Positions 50,303-58,781 are shown, counted from the stretch's first letter. The stretch: 64,000 bases of DNA from Gammaproteobacteria bacterium (GCA_030425195.1 JAUIAV010000002.1:124001-188000), one strand, 5' to 3'. The notes: generated by a model from the sequence alone, not told the origin. Made by a program: numbers and translations.

Positions 50303-53188
50303 CTACATGCCGAACCGGTAGCGGAGCTTGACCACGAAGAAATCGATCACCGGCTCGGTGAGGGCGTCGTAGAACAGATCGCCGAAGTCGTCGTCCAGGG
50401 TGTTGTCGGTCACGTTGCTCCCCCGGGTGTAGACGATGAAGAGGTCTGAGAGCGGCGCGATCTGCCAGCGGTAGCGCAGCTGCACCGTCATCCGGTTGAT
50501 CACGAAATCCCTCGAGCTGTCGCCTGCTCCCGGATCCACGGGCACCAGGTACCCGTCGCCGTCCTCAGGCAGAAACCAGCGCTGCTGCTCCTCGGCCTTG
50601 ATTCCTGCCCACTGCAGGCTCATGCGGAACTGCTGCCGCGCGGAGATGAACAGATCCATGCCGAGGCGGGGCTGGAAATCCTGGGCGGCGAAGGTGGTGA
50701 ACTGCCGGCCCGAGTAGTTGAGCAGCCAGCCGTCCCGGTCCATGTAGTTGAGGTCCAGATCGAAGGAGAAGCGATGATTGGGTTTCCAGGTCAGGCCCAG
50801 CGCGCCCATGACCGTCCAGCCCGAGAGTTCCTCCTGACGGGTACCCAGGCGGCCGCTGAAGCTCAGGGACTTGGAGGCATCGGTGCCGAAGGCCATGTCG
50901 AACACCCAGCGGTCGTCCACCCGATAGGAGCCGTTGCCTTCGCTCTCGAGATCGTCCCAGCGTTTCGGGAAGTAGTCGATCTCCGGGCGCAGCTCCAGCA
51001 GGTTCTTGAAGGTGAACTGCGGCCGCAGGAAGAAGCCGGTCCGGGTGGCTTCTCCGGCACTGTTCTCCCAGTAGGACGCGCTCATGTTGACGTCATAGCT
51101 GCGCAGGCGCTTCAGACCCTTCGACCGGGTGAAGCTGAAGCCGTAGTTGCCGCCGTAGTTGTCGTTGCGGCGAAGAAAACCCAGATCGTTGATGTCGAGC
51201 GTGTCGTCCTGCGCATCGAGACGCAGGGTGTGGACCATACCCTGGCGCTGGGTGTATTTGATGTCCAGCAGCCCGCCGTAGCCCCACTCTCTGTCCACGT
51301 CGCTGGCGAGCAGCTGGAGATCGGCCTGCAGCTTGCCGGAACGGTCCAGGAAGTGGGCATCGATGCCGTGCACGATGGCGTCGTACAGCTGAGTGCGGGT
51401 GAAGGTGCCGATGTAGCCCAGGGAGCGGCGGCTCCGGCCGACCTGCTCGTAGAGCACCCGGGCGACGCCGAAGTCCCGGCCGACGGCATCCAGCATCACC
51501 TCCTCGTCGTTCTCATCGTAGCCGCGCACCTCGGTGTCGTCCTCCACCGCGGCCATGGCGCCGTAGCGCAGTCCGCCGATCTGGCCCGTGGCTTTGACCG
51601 CACCGATCAGATCGGTGGGTTTCGAGAGCTCGTAACCCGGTACCTCCACATCGTCCGGGACGATCACGTCCGGTGAACCACCGATCCGCCGCGTGTTCAC
51701 CACCTGGGTGGGCTCCGGGTTGAACAGCATGGACGTGCGCCGGGAACCTGCGCCTCTCCCGCCTGTGCTGAAGGGCCGGGAACGGGGCGTGGTTTCGAAC
51801 ACCTCGTTCCCTTCGAGAAAGAACAGACGCTTCTCCGGGAAGTAGGTCTCGGTGGCGGTGAGGTTGATGACCACGTCGTCGGACTCGACCGCACCGAAGT
51901 CCGGATTCACGGTGGCGCTCATCTGCAGGTTGGTGGAAGGGCGCCAGAAGACGTCCACGCCTACGTTGGCCTCCGATTCGTCCTCGGCGATGTCGTGAGT
52001 GCCGGACACGTAGGGATAGAAATCCAGCTGTCGGCGTGGGGAGACGTCACCCAGATTCATGGGCTGCAGCGCGCTCATGAAGCGGGCGCCTGTCGGCGGC
52101 AGGTGCGGATAGCCGAAACGTTCGTCGATATAGCCCACCTGGCGGCTCGCATAGAGACCGATCTGGCGTTCTCCGCTGGTCGCCGGCATCGCCATCATGG
52201 ACCAGGGCAGAAACATCTCTGCCGACCAGCCGGTGTCCGTCACCGTGCTGCGCCCGTCCCAGGGTCCGTCCCATTCCCGCGAGTACTGGCGCTCCGGTGC
52301 GATCTTGCCGTCGCTGAGAGAGTCGCCCAGAGCGACGCTGAACCAGTAGCCGTAGATGCCGGCACCCGAAGTGTCGAGGGTGACGCTCACCGAGTCCCGG
52401 GAGAAGAAGTCGTCACGGGAGCTCATGCGCTCCATGAGCGTATCCCGGGGCTGCTCGGCGTACATGCCCACGTACAGGCCGCGCGGGGTGTAGAAGTAGC
52501 GCATGACCGTTCGATGTCTGGGCACCGCCAGCGTGTCCGGTTCCAGCACTCGCATGTCGTCGTACCCGGGTACTTTCGCCCACACGGCTTCGTCCAGCCG
52601 CCCATCCAGCCTGAAGCTGACGTCACTTTCCTCGAACCGTGGAACGACGATGGCCTGGCCCTGTGCAAGGCCCGCCGCGGTGAGGAGCAGACTGTCGGGC
52701 GCGGTGCCGGGCAGCGCGGGCGGAATCCCGGATACGGGATCTGCCGACGTTGCCGGTTCCCGCGCCGGGGCAGCGTCCGCCGCCGGCGGGGGGGCTGCGG
52801 CCGTTATTCCTGGAGACGGCTCTGCGGACGGAGACGCGCTCGCGGGAGCGGCCGCCGGCGGCGGTGCGATGACGGCCCTTTCGGCGAGAAACCAGCTGGA
52901 TTCGAAGCCGCCTGCCCGGGCTTTCTCGAGAAGGGCGCTGGCGTCCGCGTCGGTCAGCCCGGCTGGGCCGAGTACCCTCAGATACTGGGTGCCGTTCACG
53001 ACAGCGGGGACGATGCGCGTCTCGACGCCGAGCGCGCGATGGGCTGCATCTGCCCTCGTTCTGGCGTAGGTTTCCTGTATGAAGCTGCCAAAGACCACCG
53101 TCGCGGCCTGGGCGGTCGCGGTGACAAGCAGACTGGCCGCGGTCAGAAGCACAGCGACCGTCCGGAAGTGGGTAGGCTGTGTCGACAT
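50303..53188 (-). CDS. SPOR / CBM9-like / DUF5916 outer-membrane barrel protein
   Basis: A 961-residue exported protein. Signal peptide at residues 1-28 (TAASLLVTATAQA); then a SPOR-like domain (about 30-105: VVFGSFIQETYARTRADAAHRAL, YLRVLGPAGLTDADASALLEKA), which in other proteins binds glycan strands of peptidoglycan. Next is a Pro/Ala linker (about 108-165), a carbohydrate-binding family 9-like domain (about 185-385: FRLDGRLDEAVWAKVPGY), and a DUF5916 beta-barrel with YFPEKRLFFLEGNEVFE, ending in VKLRYRFGM. It is probably anchored in the outer membrane with the SPOR part in the periplasm. It is divergent from a MarR regulator. Confidence 0.82.
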   Translation of the reverse strand: MSTQPTHFRTVAVLLTAASLLVTATAQAATVVFGSFIQETYARTRADAAHRALGVETRIVPAVVNGTQYLRVLGPAGLTDADASALLEKARAGGFESSWFLAERAVIAPPPAAAPASASPSAEPSPGITAAAPPPAADAAPAREPATSADPVSGIPPALPGTAPDSLLLTAAGLAQGQAIVVPRFEESDVSFRLDGRLDEAVWAKVPGYDDMRVLEPDTLAVPRHRTVMRYFYTPRGLYVGMYAEQPRDTLMERMSSRDDFFSRDSVSVTLDTSGAGIYGYWFSVALGDSLSDGKIAPERQYSREWDGPWDGRSTVTDTGWSAEMFLPWSMMAMPATSGERQIGLYASRQVGYIDERFGYPHLPPTGARFMSALQPMNLGDVSPRRQLDFYPYVSGTHDIAEDESEANVGVDVFWRPSTNLQMSATVNPDFGAVESDDVVINLTATETYFPEKRLFFLEGNEVFETTPRSRPFSTGGRGAGSRRTSMLFNPEPTQVVNTRRIGGSPDVIVPDDVEVPGYELSKPTDLIGAVKATGQIGGLRYGAMAAVEDDTEVRGYDENDEEVMLDAVGRDFGVARVLYEQVGRSRRSLGYIGTFTRTQLYDAIVHGIDAHFLDRSGKLQADLQLLASDVDREWGYGGLLDIKYTQRQGMVHTLRLDAQDDTLDINDLGFLRRNDNYGGNYGFSFTRSKGLKRLRSYDVNMSASYWENSAGEATRTGFFLRPQFTFKNLLELRPEIDYFPKRWDDLESEGNGSYRVDDRWVFDMAFGTDASKSLSFSGRLGTRQEELSGWTVMGALGLTWKPNHRFSFDLDLNYMDRDGWLLNYSGRQFTTFAAQDFQPRLGMDLFISARQQFRMSLQWAGIKAEEQQRWFLPEDGDGYLVPVDPGAGDSSRDFVINRMTVQLRYRWQIAPLSDLFIVYTRGSNVTDNTLDDDFGDLFYDALTEPVIDFFVVKLRYRFGM

Positions 53189-53197
53189 GAAAGTTGA

Positions 53198-53219
53198 TTA
53201 ATAAAGGTACATATAATAA
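53198..53219. promoter_or_regulatory. 22-bp imperfect palindrome containing TATAAT, probable MarR operator
   Basis: The AT-rich TTAATAAAGGTACATATAATAA, centred on GTAC, matches its reverse complement at 8 of 11 half-site positions. It includes a perfect TATAAT at 53212-53217 reading toward marR. It sits between the divergent barrel and marR genes, in DNA much richer in A+T than its surroundings. Confidence 0.5.
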
Positions 53220-53265
53220 CCATGCGTAGCAATGATGCTGACGCATACCGGAAAGAGGACGACGG

Positions 53266-53757
53266 GTGAATGCAAAGGCCACCGAACCGGAGGCGTCGGG
53301 TGACGTACCGGAGAGCGAGCAGGACGAGTCCCTCGGATTTCTGATTCACGAGGTCGCCAACGCCATCTCGCAGGCTTACAGTCGGGTGATGGCGCCGCTC
53401 GGATTGACCCGGCCGCAGGTCAGGGTGCTCATCTGGGTGGACTACAGCCCGGGCATCACCCAGACAGAGCTTTGTGAGCTGATCGGTACCAGCCCCATGG
53501 CGTTGACCGGACTCCTGGATCGGATGGAAGCCAAGAATCTGGTGAAGCGGGAAGAAAATCCGGCGGACCGCCGGGCCAAGCGCCTCTTCCTGACCGACGG
53601 CGCGCTGGCGCTGAAACCCGAGATGGAGAAGGTTGCCGCCGGGTTCCGGCAGATTGCCAGGGCGGGTCTCGATCCGGAGGACATCGCGACAGCACAGCGG
53701 GTGCTGAGTACCATGAAGGCCAACGTGGTCAGGGTCCGCAACGGGGAATGCGACTGA
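53266..53757 (+). CDS. MarR-family transcriptional regulator
   Basis: A 163-residue winged-helix regulator with GTG start. Seen are an N-terminal acidic tail, then LGFLIHEVANAISQAYSRVMAPLGLTRPQVRVLIWV, the HTH ITQTELCELIGTSPMALTGLLDRMEAKNLVKREENPADRRAKRLFLT (with the wing DRRAKR), and a C-terminal dimer helix. The spacer upstream carries a 22-bp palindrome, a likely autoregulatory site. The selenoprotein gene starts 26 bases after its stop on the same strand, so the two may form one transcript. Confidence 0.9.
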   Translation: MNAKATEPEASGDVPESEQDESLGFLIHEVANAISQAYSRVMAPLGLTRPQVRVLIWVDYSPGITQTELCELIGTSPMALTGLLDRMEAKNLVKREENPADRRAKRLFLTDGALALKPEMEKVAAGFRQIARAGLDPEDIATAQRVLSTMKANVVRVRNGECD

Positions 53758-53783
53758 CGCCGGGGAACGACGAGGGGAAGCTT

Positions 53784-54587
53784 ATGGAACCGATCAGATA
53801 TGTGGATGCCCTGAACGAATACTACGGAGCGATGGGGAATCCCCCGTACCGCTGGACGGTGAATGAAAGCGCGCCGCTGTACCGCCCGGAGAAACCGCTG
53901 TCGGAATGCCGGGTGAGTCTGCTCACCTCGGGCGGTGTCTCCCAGTGTGCCATGCCGGCATTCAATCCGGATGCGCGCAATGACCATCGTCTGGATGCCA
54001 TTGCCCGCGATGCGGCGGCGGACGACTTTCAGATTCACGACAGCTACTACGACCACAGCGACGCGGACGCGGACGTCAACTGCGTTTTTCCGCTCGAACG
54101 GATTCGTGAGATGGCGGAGCGTGGTGAGATCGGCAGCCTGTCCGATCACTTCTGGAGCGGCTTCATGGGCCGTATCTACAACCGCAGCAAGGTGCTCGAG
54201 GACTCCGGCCCGGCCTTCGCCCGTGCGCTCGAAGACGAGCGCGTGGATATTCTTGTCGCAGCGCCGAGCTGACCCCTCGATCACCAGACCGTGGGTCTGG
54301 TCTGCCGTCTCCTGGAAGAGCGTGGCATCGCGACCACCTACGTGGCCACCGGGCGGGATCTCACCGCGCTGGTGAAACCGCCGCGGGCTCTGTTCGTGAA
54401 CCATCCGATGGGAAACAACTTCGGTCGTCCGGGGGACGTGGCCACCCAGACCGCCATCCTGCGCATGGCACTCGGTCTGATTCACAGTGCCGAAGAAGGC
54501 GGGGTGCTGGTCGACTACCCCACCGACTGGGACGAACCGTTCGAGTTTCTGCCAGGCGGCAACCGCAGTGCGGCGTCCGCGGGCTGA
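53784..54587 (+). CDS. Putative selenoprotein, GrdB/PrdB (glycine/sarcosine/betaine/D-proline reductase B) family, in-frame TGA at residue 163
   Basis: The ORF track splits this gene at TGA 54270-54272, but the same frame continues for 104 more codons to TGA 54585-54587 with family-like sequence, giving 267 residues with Sec at position 163. Before the TGA: LSECRVSLLTSGGV, ARNDHRLDAIARDA, DHSDADADVNCVFPLERIREMAERGEIGSL and VDILVAAPS. After it: PLDHQTVGLVCRLLEERGIATT, then PPRALFVNHPMGNNFGRPGD and TAILRMALGLI, the usual end of GrdB-like proteins. A hairpin with a GTG loop lies 18 bases after the TGA. Anaerobic GrdB/PrdB use Sec in reductive cleavage; the function of proteobacterial relatives is not established. 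A nonsense-mutated pseudogene is the alternative. Start ATG has AGGGGAA upstream. Confidence 0.72.
54283..54301 (+). promoter_or_regulatory. Bacterial SECIS-like hairpin after the in-frame TGA
   Basis: ACCAGACC pairs perfectly with GGTCTGGT across the loop GTG, an 8-bp stem starting 10 bases after the TGA at 54270-54272. The loop begins with G and lies 18 bases downstream of the TGA. These agree with the known rules for bacterial selenocysteine insertion elements (a short stem, a G in the first two loop bases, a loop roughly 16-37 bases from UGA). Confidence 0.65.
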
Positions 54588-54593
54588 TGGGCG

Positions 54594-55496
54594 TCAGCGT
54601 CTGAGGATTTCCGGGGGCTCGTCCCGGTGGAATCCGTTGAAGGTTTGTGAGTTCCTGGGCTCCCCCGGCTGGAAGAGAAAGCTGCCCGCGCCGTTGTGAA
54701 TCCCGCCATCCACACGGAAATCGGCACCGGTGACGTAGGCGGCCATCTCAGACAGCAGGAACACGACCATGGCCGAGATTTCGGCCGCCGTGCCGTGGCG
54801 GGCAAGCGGCACCCGACGGGCGATGCCCACCAGCGCCTCCCAGTCCTCCTCCGGGTAGCGGTCGAGACCGGTGGTGGCGATGAATCCGGGGATCACGCAG
54901 TTCACCCGCACCCCTGAGCGCGCCCATTCCGTAGCGGCAGTGGCGGTGAAGTTCGAGAGTCCGGCCCGGGCGGCACCGTTGTGGCCCATGCCCGGCATAC
55001 CGCCTTCGTAGTCGGCGCCGATGTTGACGATGCTGCCGCCCCGTTGATGCATGCACTGGCGGTACAGCTCCCGGGCGGTGAGAAAATAGCTGGTGAGATT
55101 GTTGTGCAGAACCGCGTTCCAGCCGTTCAGGCTGAGGTCTTCGAGCCGGGCGGGAAACTGGCCGCCCGCGGCGTTGACCAGGCCGTCCACCGGGCCATGC
55201 TCCTCGAGGACCCGGGTGACCAGCGATATCACATCGGATTCGTCCCGGAGCTCCGCGGCATAGCATCCCACCGCGGTACCGCCGTCTTCCTGAATCTCCG
55301 CCTGCACCCGTTCGAGCTTCTCCTTCGTCCGGCCGGCGAGTACGACGGTTGCACCCAGGCTCGCCAGCTCGTGAGCGATACAGCGGCCCAGACCGCCGCC
55401 GCCGCCGGGAATGAAAACGGTCTGGCCTTCGAACAGACCGGGGCGGAATCCGGATGCATAACCCACGCTGCACTCCTCATCGAAAAAGCTCATCAT
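54594..55496 (-). CDS. SDR-family reductase resembling peroxisomal trans-2-enoyl-CoA reductase
   Basis: A 300-residue SDR. Cofactor motif FIPGGGGGLGRCIA near residues 29-42, VLAGRTKEKLERV (Arg after the second strand, favouring NADPH), and NAAGGQFPA. At the active site the YxxxK motif is replaced: the aligned segment reads GHNGAARAGLSNFT, like the HSGAARAG of mammalian PECR. ATEWARSGVRVNCVIPGFI and VTGADFRVDGG complete the fold. It may therefore reduce an enoyl-CoA or act as a 2,4-dienoyl-CoA-reductase relative. It converges with the selenoprotein gene and is divergent from the methyltransferase. Confidence 0.82.
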   Translation of the reverse strand: MMSFFDEECSVGYASGFRPGLFEGQTVFIPGGGGGLGRCIAHELASLGATVVLAGRTKEKLERVQAEIQEDGGTAVGCYAAELRDESDVISLVTRVLEEHGPVDGLVNAAGGQFPARLEDLSLNGWNAVLHNNLTSYFLTARELYRQCMHQRGGSIVNIGADYEGGMPGMGHNGAARAGLSNFTATAATEWARSGVRVNCVIPGFIATTGLDRYPEEDWEALVGIARRVPLARHGTAAEISAMVVFLLSEMAAYVTGADFRVDGGIHNGAGSFLFQPGEPRNSQTFNGFHRDEPPEILRR

Positions 55497-55522
55497 AAAC
55501 CCAGGTCACAGGGAGGATAGTG

Positions 55523-56539
55523 ATGAGTGATAAGAAGACCCGGCCGGATACCGTCCGGCTGCAGCGGATCAGCAAGGCGTTCTGGGAGTCGGCGGCGCTG
55601 ATGAGCGCTGTGGAGCTCGGCGTGTTCACGGCCATCGCCAACGGCAGTGACACCATCGATGCGGTGGCGGCAGCCGTGGACATCGAGCCGGTGAACGCGG
55701 AACGGCTGCTCACGGTGCTCACCGCCATGACGCTTTTAGACCGGTCAGGCGATACCTTCCGCAACGCCGCTGACGTCGACCGCTTCCTGGTCGAAGGTCG
55801 ACCCACCTATGCCGGTCCCTGGATGCTTTTCGGCAAACCCCGCTGGGACGGCTGGGGACATCTGACCGAACATCTGAAAGTCCGGGAGGAGGATCAGCGC
55901 CGACTCGGCATGTACGACGAGACGTTCACGGTGGAACGGGCCCGCGAATACCACGAGGCTACCTATTCCATCGGCATGGGCGCGGCCCGGCGCTTTCACC
56001 GGCAGGTGGATCTCAGCGGTCGGAAGAAGATCATGGATCTCGGTGGCGGATCGGGCTGCTACTGCATCGTCGCCGCAAACACCTATCCGGACATCCGGGG
56101 GGAAGTGCTGGACCTTGCACCGGTGGTGGTGGTCACACGGGAGTACGTGGCCGAGAACGGCGTTTCGGATCAGGTCAGCGCCAGCGCCTGCGATTTCACC
56201 AGCGACCCGCTGCCGACCGACGCGGACGTGGCGATCATGGCCTCCAATCTGCCCCAGTACAGCCGGGAGATCATCGGTGCCGTCGTTCAGCGCGTATACG
56301 ACGCGCTGCTGCCCGGCGGCGAATTCCATCTGGTGGGCGAGACCATCAACAGCGAGCGGACCGGACCTCTGGCACCGGCGCTCTGGGGATTGTCCGAGGC
56401 CGTCAGTCACTCCACGGGACTGGCCCACTCGGATGCCGACTGCGTGGGCTACCTGCAGGCGGCCGGATTCCAGGACGTGACGGTCAACGAATTCATTCCG
56501 GAGACACTGACGCGGATCACCGGCTTCAAGCCGGCCTGA
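55523..56539 (+). CDS. O-methyltransferase, acetylserotonin/hydroxyneurosporene type
   Basis: A 338-residue SAM-dependent O-methyltransferase of family 2. The N-terminal dimerisation winged helix is SKAFWESAALMSAVELGVFTAI and AERLLTVLTAMTLLDRSGDTF. The SAM domain has KIMDLGGGSGCYCIVAANTYPDIRGEVLDL, SASACDFTSDPLP and LLPGGEFHLVGET. The usual catalytic His of plant enzymes falls in a divergent region and I cannot place it. GGAGG precedes the ATG at good spacing. A SnoaL-like gene follows after 13 bases, so this pair may modify one small molecule. Confidence 0.87.
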   Translation: MSDKKTRPDTVRLQRISKAFWESAALMSAVELGVFTAIANGSDTIDAVAAAVDIEPVNAERLLTVLTAMTLLDRSGDTFRNAADVDRFLVEGRPTYAGPWMLFGKPRWDGWGHLTEHLKVREEDQRRLGMYDETFTVERAREYHEATYSIGMGAARRFHRQVDLSGRKKIMDLGGGSGCYCIVAANTYPDIRGEVLDLAPVVVVTREYVAENGVSDQVSASACDFTSDPLPTDADVAIMASNLPQYSREIIGAVVQRVYDALLPGGEFHLVGETINSERTGPLAPALWGLSEAVSHSTGLAHSDADCVGYLQAAGFQDVTVNEFIPETLTRITGFKPA

Positions 56540-56552
56540 TCGGGGAGGGGCG

Positions 56553-57008
56553 ATGGATCTGGAAGCACTGGCTGCGAGAATCACCCGGCTCGAGGACCTG
56601 GAAGCCATCAAGCAGCTCAAGGCCCGCTACTGCGAGATCTGCGATGACGATCATGATCCGGATCGGATCGTCCACATCTTCACGGAAGACGGTGTCTGGG
56701 AAGGCAGGGGCATCGGCCGGGCGGAAGGCCGCGAGGAGATCCGGGCGCTGTTCACCGGGTTTCAGTCGGCCATCCGGTTTTCCCAGCACATGACCATGAA
56801 TCCGATCATCGAGGTGGATGGAGACACCGCCAGAGGCACCTGGTATTTCTTCGGTCCGTTCACGATGGAGGCCGGCAACCAGGCGCTCTGGCAGGCCTGC
56901 CGCTATCACGAGACCTACCGGAAGGTGGACGGCCGGTGGCTGATCGCGACCCTCACGATCAGAGGACCCCGCATGGCCGCAGACTACGAGACTGGCTGGG
57001 CGCGCTGA
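56553..57008 (+). CDS. SnoaL-like / NTF2-fold protein
   Basis: A 151-residue protein of the SnoaL_4 type. Seen are the N-terminal helix LEDLEAIKQLKARYCEICDDDHDPDRIVHIFTEDGVWEG, then FSQHMTMNPIIEVDGDTARGTWYFF and a C-terminal WLIATLTIRGPRM strand. Such proteins are dehydratases, cyclases or isomerases using an Asp/His pair in the cone; Tyr30/Asp and His78-region residues are candidates. GGGGAGGGG precedes the ATG. It follows the O-methyltransferase closely. Confidence 0.85.
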   Translation: MDLEALAARITRLEDLEAIKQLKARYCEICDDDHDPDRIVHIFTEDGVWEGRGIGRAEGREEIRALFTGFQSAIRFSQHMTMNPIIEVDGDTARGTWYFFGPFTMEAGNQALWQACRYHETYRKVDGRWLIATLTIRGPRMAADYETGWAR

Positions 57009-57050
57009 CGAGGTGGTTTAATTGCGGTGATCTCCTCCGGCCGAAAGCGC

Positions 57051-58037
57051 ATGAATGCGAGCCGACTACTCCACCGTGTCCCGGTTGCCGCTGCCGGCAT
57101 CCTGCTGCTTGCGGGCTGCGCCGGCACCGAATACCACTCGCCAGGCGCGAGCAGGGCGGACGTGGCGGAGATCCGGGAAGTGGTGAGCAGCACCACGCCG
57201 GAAAGCCGTGCCCTGAGTCTGGCCGAGGCGCAGGCGCTGGCCATGCCCATATTCAACGATATCGCCAATGACGCGGCGATGATCTGCAGAACCGTCTCCG
57301 AGGCCGACAGCTGCAGCGTGCCCGCGTTCGAGGTGGTGGATCTGGATCTGGTCAACGCCCGGGCCGGCTATGATCTTCAGAACGAACCGAAAATCACGCT
57401 CACCCGGGGTCTGATCGAATACCTGGAAGACCAGCCGGATGAGCTCGCCCTGGTGATCGGGCACGAATACGGGCACCTGATTGCCGCGCACGTGGGTGAG
57501 CGGCAGGCGCCCGGTGCGGGCGGGCAGAGCATTCTGTCCTCCGCGCTTTCGGCACTGGCAGCCGCGTCCATCGCCGTCGCCTCGGAAGGTCAGGTGCTCA
57601 TCAATCCTGCGAGCGTGGGGCCCACCTACAGCCAGTCTGAAATCGACGCCTACCTGCGGGACACCGCGGATCCTGAAGGCAACTACGACTGGTTCTCGAA
57701 CGCGCAGGAAATCGAAGCGGACTACATCGGCACCTACCTGGCCTGTCGGAGCGGTTTTGCGCCGAGCGGGGATGCGCTCATCGAGCTTGGCGCGCTGAGT
57801 CAGCGTGACGTGCTCACGCCCACCGAGAAGGAAGACCGGCGGCTGTCGTTTGCCTATTGGGACACGCATCCCTACAGCGCGCCGCGGGCTGCCCGCATAC
57901 AGGAGACCCTGGCGGAGATCGAGCTGGTCAGAAGCAAGGGTTACGTCCGCCCGCTGCCGCCACGGCTGATCCTGGAGATACAGGACAACAACGAAGCCTT
58001 CCACTCTCTCGAAGAGCTGGTGGCGCCGCTGCACTGA
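57051..58037 (+). CDS. M48-type metallopeptidase lipoprotein
   Basis: A 328-residue zinc peptidase. The N-terminus has a lipobox LLLAGC near residue 22. The zinc motif HEXXH appears in ELALVIGHEYGHLIAAHV near residue 140, and the downstream Glu ligand is in AQEIEADYIGTYLACRSG. The C-terminal WDTHPYSAPRAARIQ is the usual M48/BepA-like TxHPxxxxRi motif. It should act in the periplasm on misassembled outer-membrane proteins or other substrates. The ATG is used; a GTG eight codons upstream is possible, and no strong ribosome site is seen for either. Confidence 0.88.
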   Translation: MNASRLLHRVPVAAAGILLLAGCAGTEYHSPGASRADVAEIREVVSSTTPESRALSLAEAQALAMPIFNDIANDAAMICRTVSEADSCSVPAFEVVDLDLVNARAGYDLQNEPKITLTRGLIEYLEDQPDELALVIGHEYGHLIAAHVGERQAPGAGGQSILSSALSALAAASIAVASEGQVLINPASVGPTYSQSEIDAYLRDTADPEGNYDWFSNAQEIEADYIGTYLACRSGFAPSGDALIELGALSQRDVLTPTEKEDRRLSFAYWDTHPYSAPRAARIQETLAEIELVRSKGYVRPLPPRLILEIQDNNEAFHSLEELVAPLH

Positions 58038-58062
58038 TTTCATCTGAAACGGGGATCCGCGA

Positions 58063-58779
58063 ATGATCGATCTGAACGAAACCGACGGCGTATTCACGCT
58101 GACCATGAGCGACGGTGAAAACCGCTGGAATACCGCGTTCGTCCGCGCTTTCGCTGAAGCGCTGGACGAAGTGGAATACTCCAAGGGCCCTGCCGCCCTC
58201 ATCACCGCCTCCGCGGATGCGAAATTCTTCTCCAACGGTCTGGACCTGGACTGGCTGTCGGCACAGGGAGAACATCGCGGTGGGGACCGCAGCGTGTTCG
58301 GAGAGGAGTTCATGGCCCTGATGGGCCGGATCATCACGTTCCCGCTGCCGACCATCGCCGCCATCAACGGCCACGCCTTCGGTGCCGGTCTCATGGTGGC
58401 GCTGTGCCATGACGTGCGGGTGATGCGCGAAGATCGCGGGTTTGCCTGCGCGAACGAGATGCAGATCGGATTCCGGATCCCCACACCCGAGCTTGCCCTG
58501 TTCCGGCACAAGCTGCCGGCGAACGCGTTTTTCGAAACCGTGCAGCTCTCCCGGCGCTGGACCGGGTCGGACGCGCTGGCCGCCGGTGTCGTACAGGCCA
58601 CGGCAGATCTCGAGAGCCTGCCGGCGGTGGCGCTGGAGCGGGCGAAAGCGCTCAAGCCGCTGGGGGCGAACCGCGAGCTTTACGGGGAACAGAAAGAGCG
58701 TCTGTTCGGTGAGAACGCCGTGCTGGACGGGCCCCACGGCGCGGCCCACATGCTGAAGCACTCGCCCGATTACCGGTAG
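58063..58779 (+). CDS. Enoyl-CoA hydratase/isomerase family protein
   Basis: A 238-residue crotonase-fold protein. KFFSNGLDLDWLSAQG is the CoA-binding oxyanion segment, and FPLPTIAAINGHAFGAGLMVALCHDVRVM the second oxyanion motif. FACANEMQIGF follows, with Glu at the position of the isomerase catalytic residue. The FFSNGLDL wording resembles enoyl-CoA delta-isomerases more than hydratases. Shorter than classical ECH (about 260) and without the long C-terminal trimerisation helices. Single gene between the M48 peptidase and the CPXCG gene. Confidence 0.86.
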   Translation: MIDLNETDGVFTLTMSDGENRWNTAFVRAFAEALDEVEYSKGPAALITASADAKFFSNGLDLDWLSAQGEHRGGDRSVFGEEFMALMGRIITFPLPTIAAINGHAFGAGLMVALCHDVRVMREDRGFACANEMQIGFRIPTPELALFRHKLPANAFFETVQLSRRWTGSDALAAGVVQATADLESLPAVALERAKALKPLGANRELYGEQKERLFGENAVLDGPHGAAHMLKHSPDYR

Positions 58780-58781
58780 CT

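Noticed and set aside
53784-54272. Reading the GrdB-like gene as a nonsense-mutated pseudogene
   Set aside because: The downstream frame is intact to a proper stop, keeps family-like sequence, and a SECIS-like hairpin follows the TGA. It remains the alternative if Sec genes are absent.
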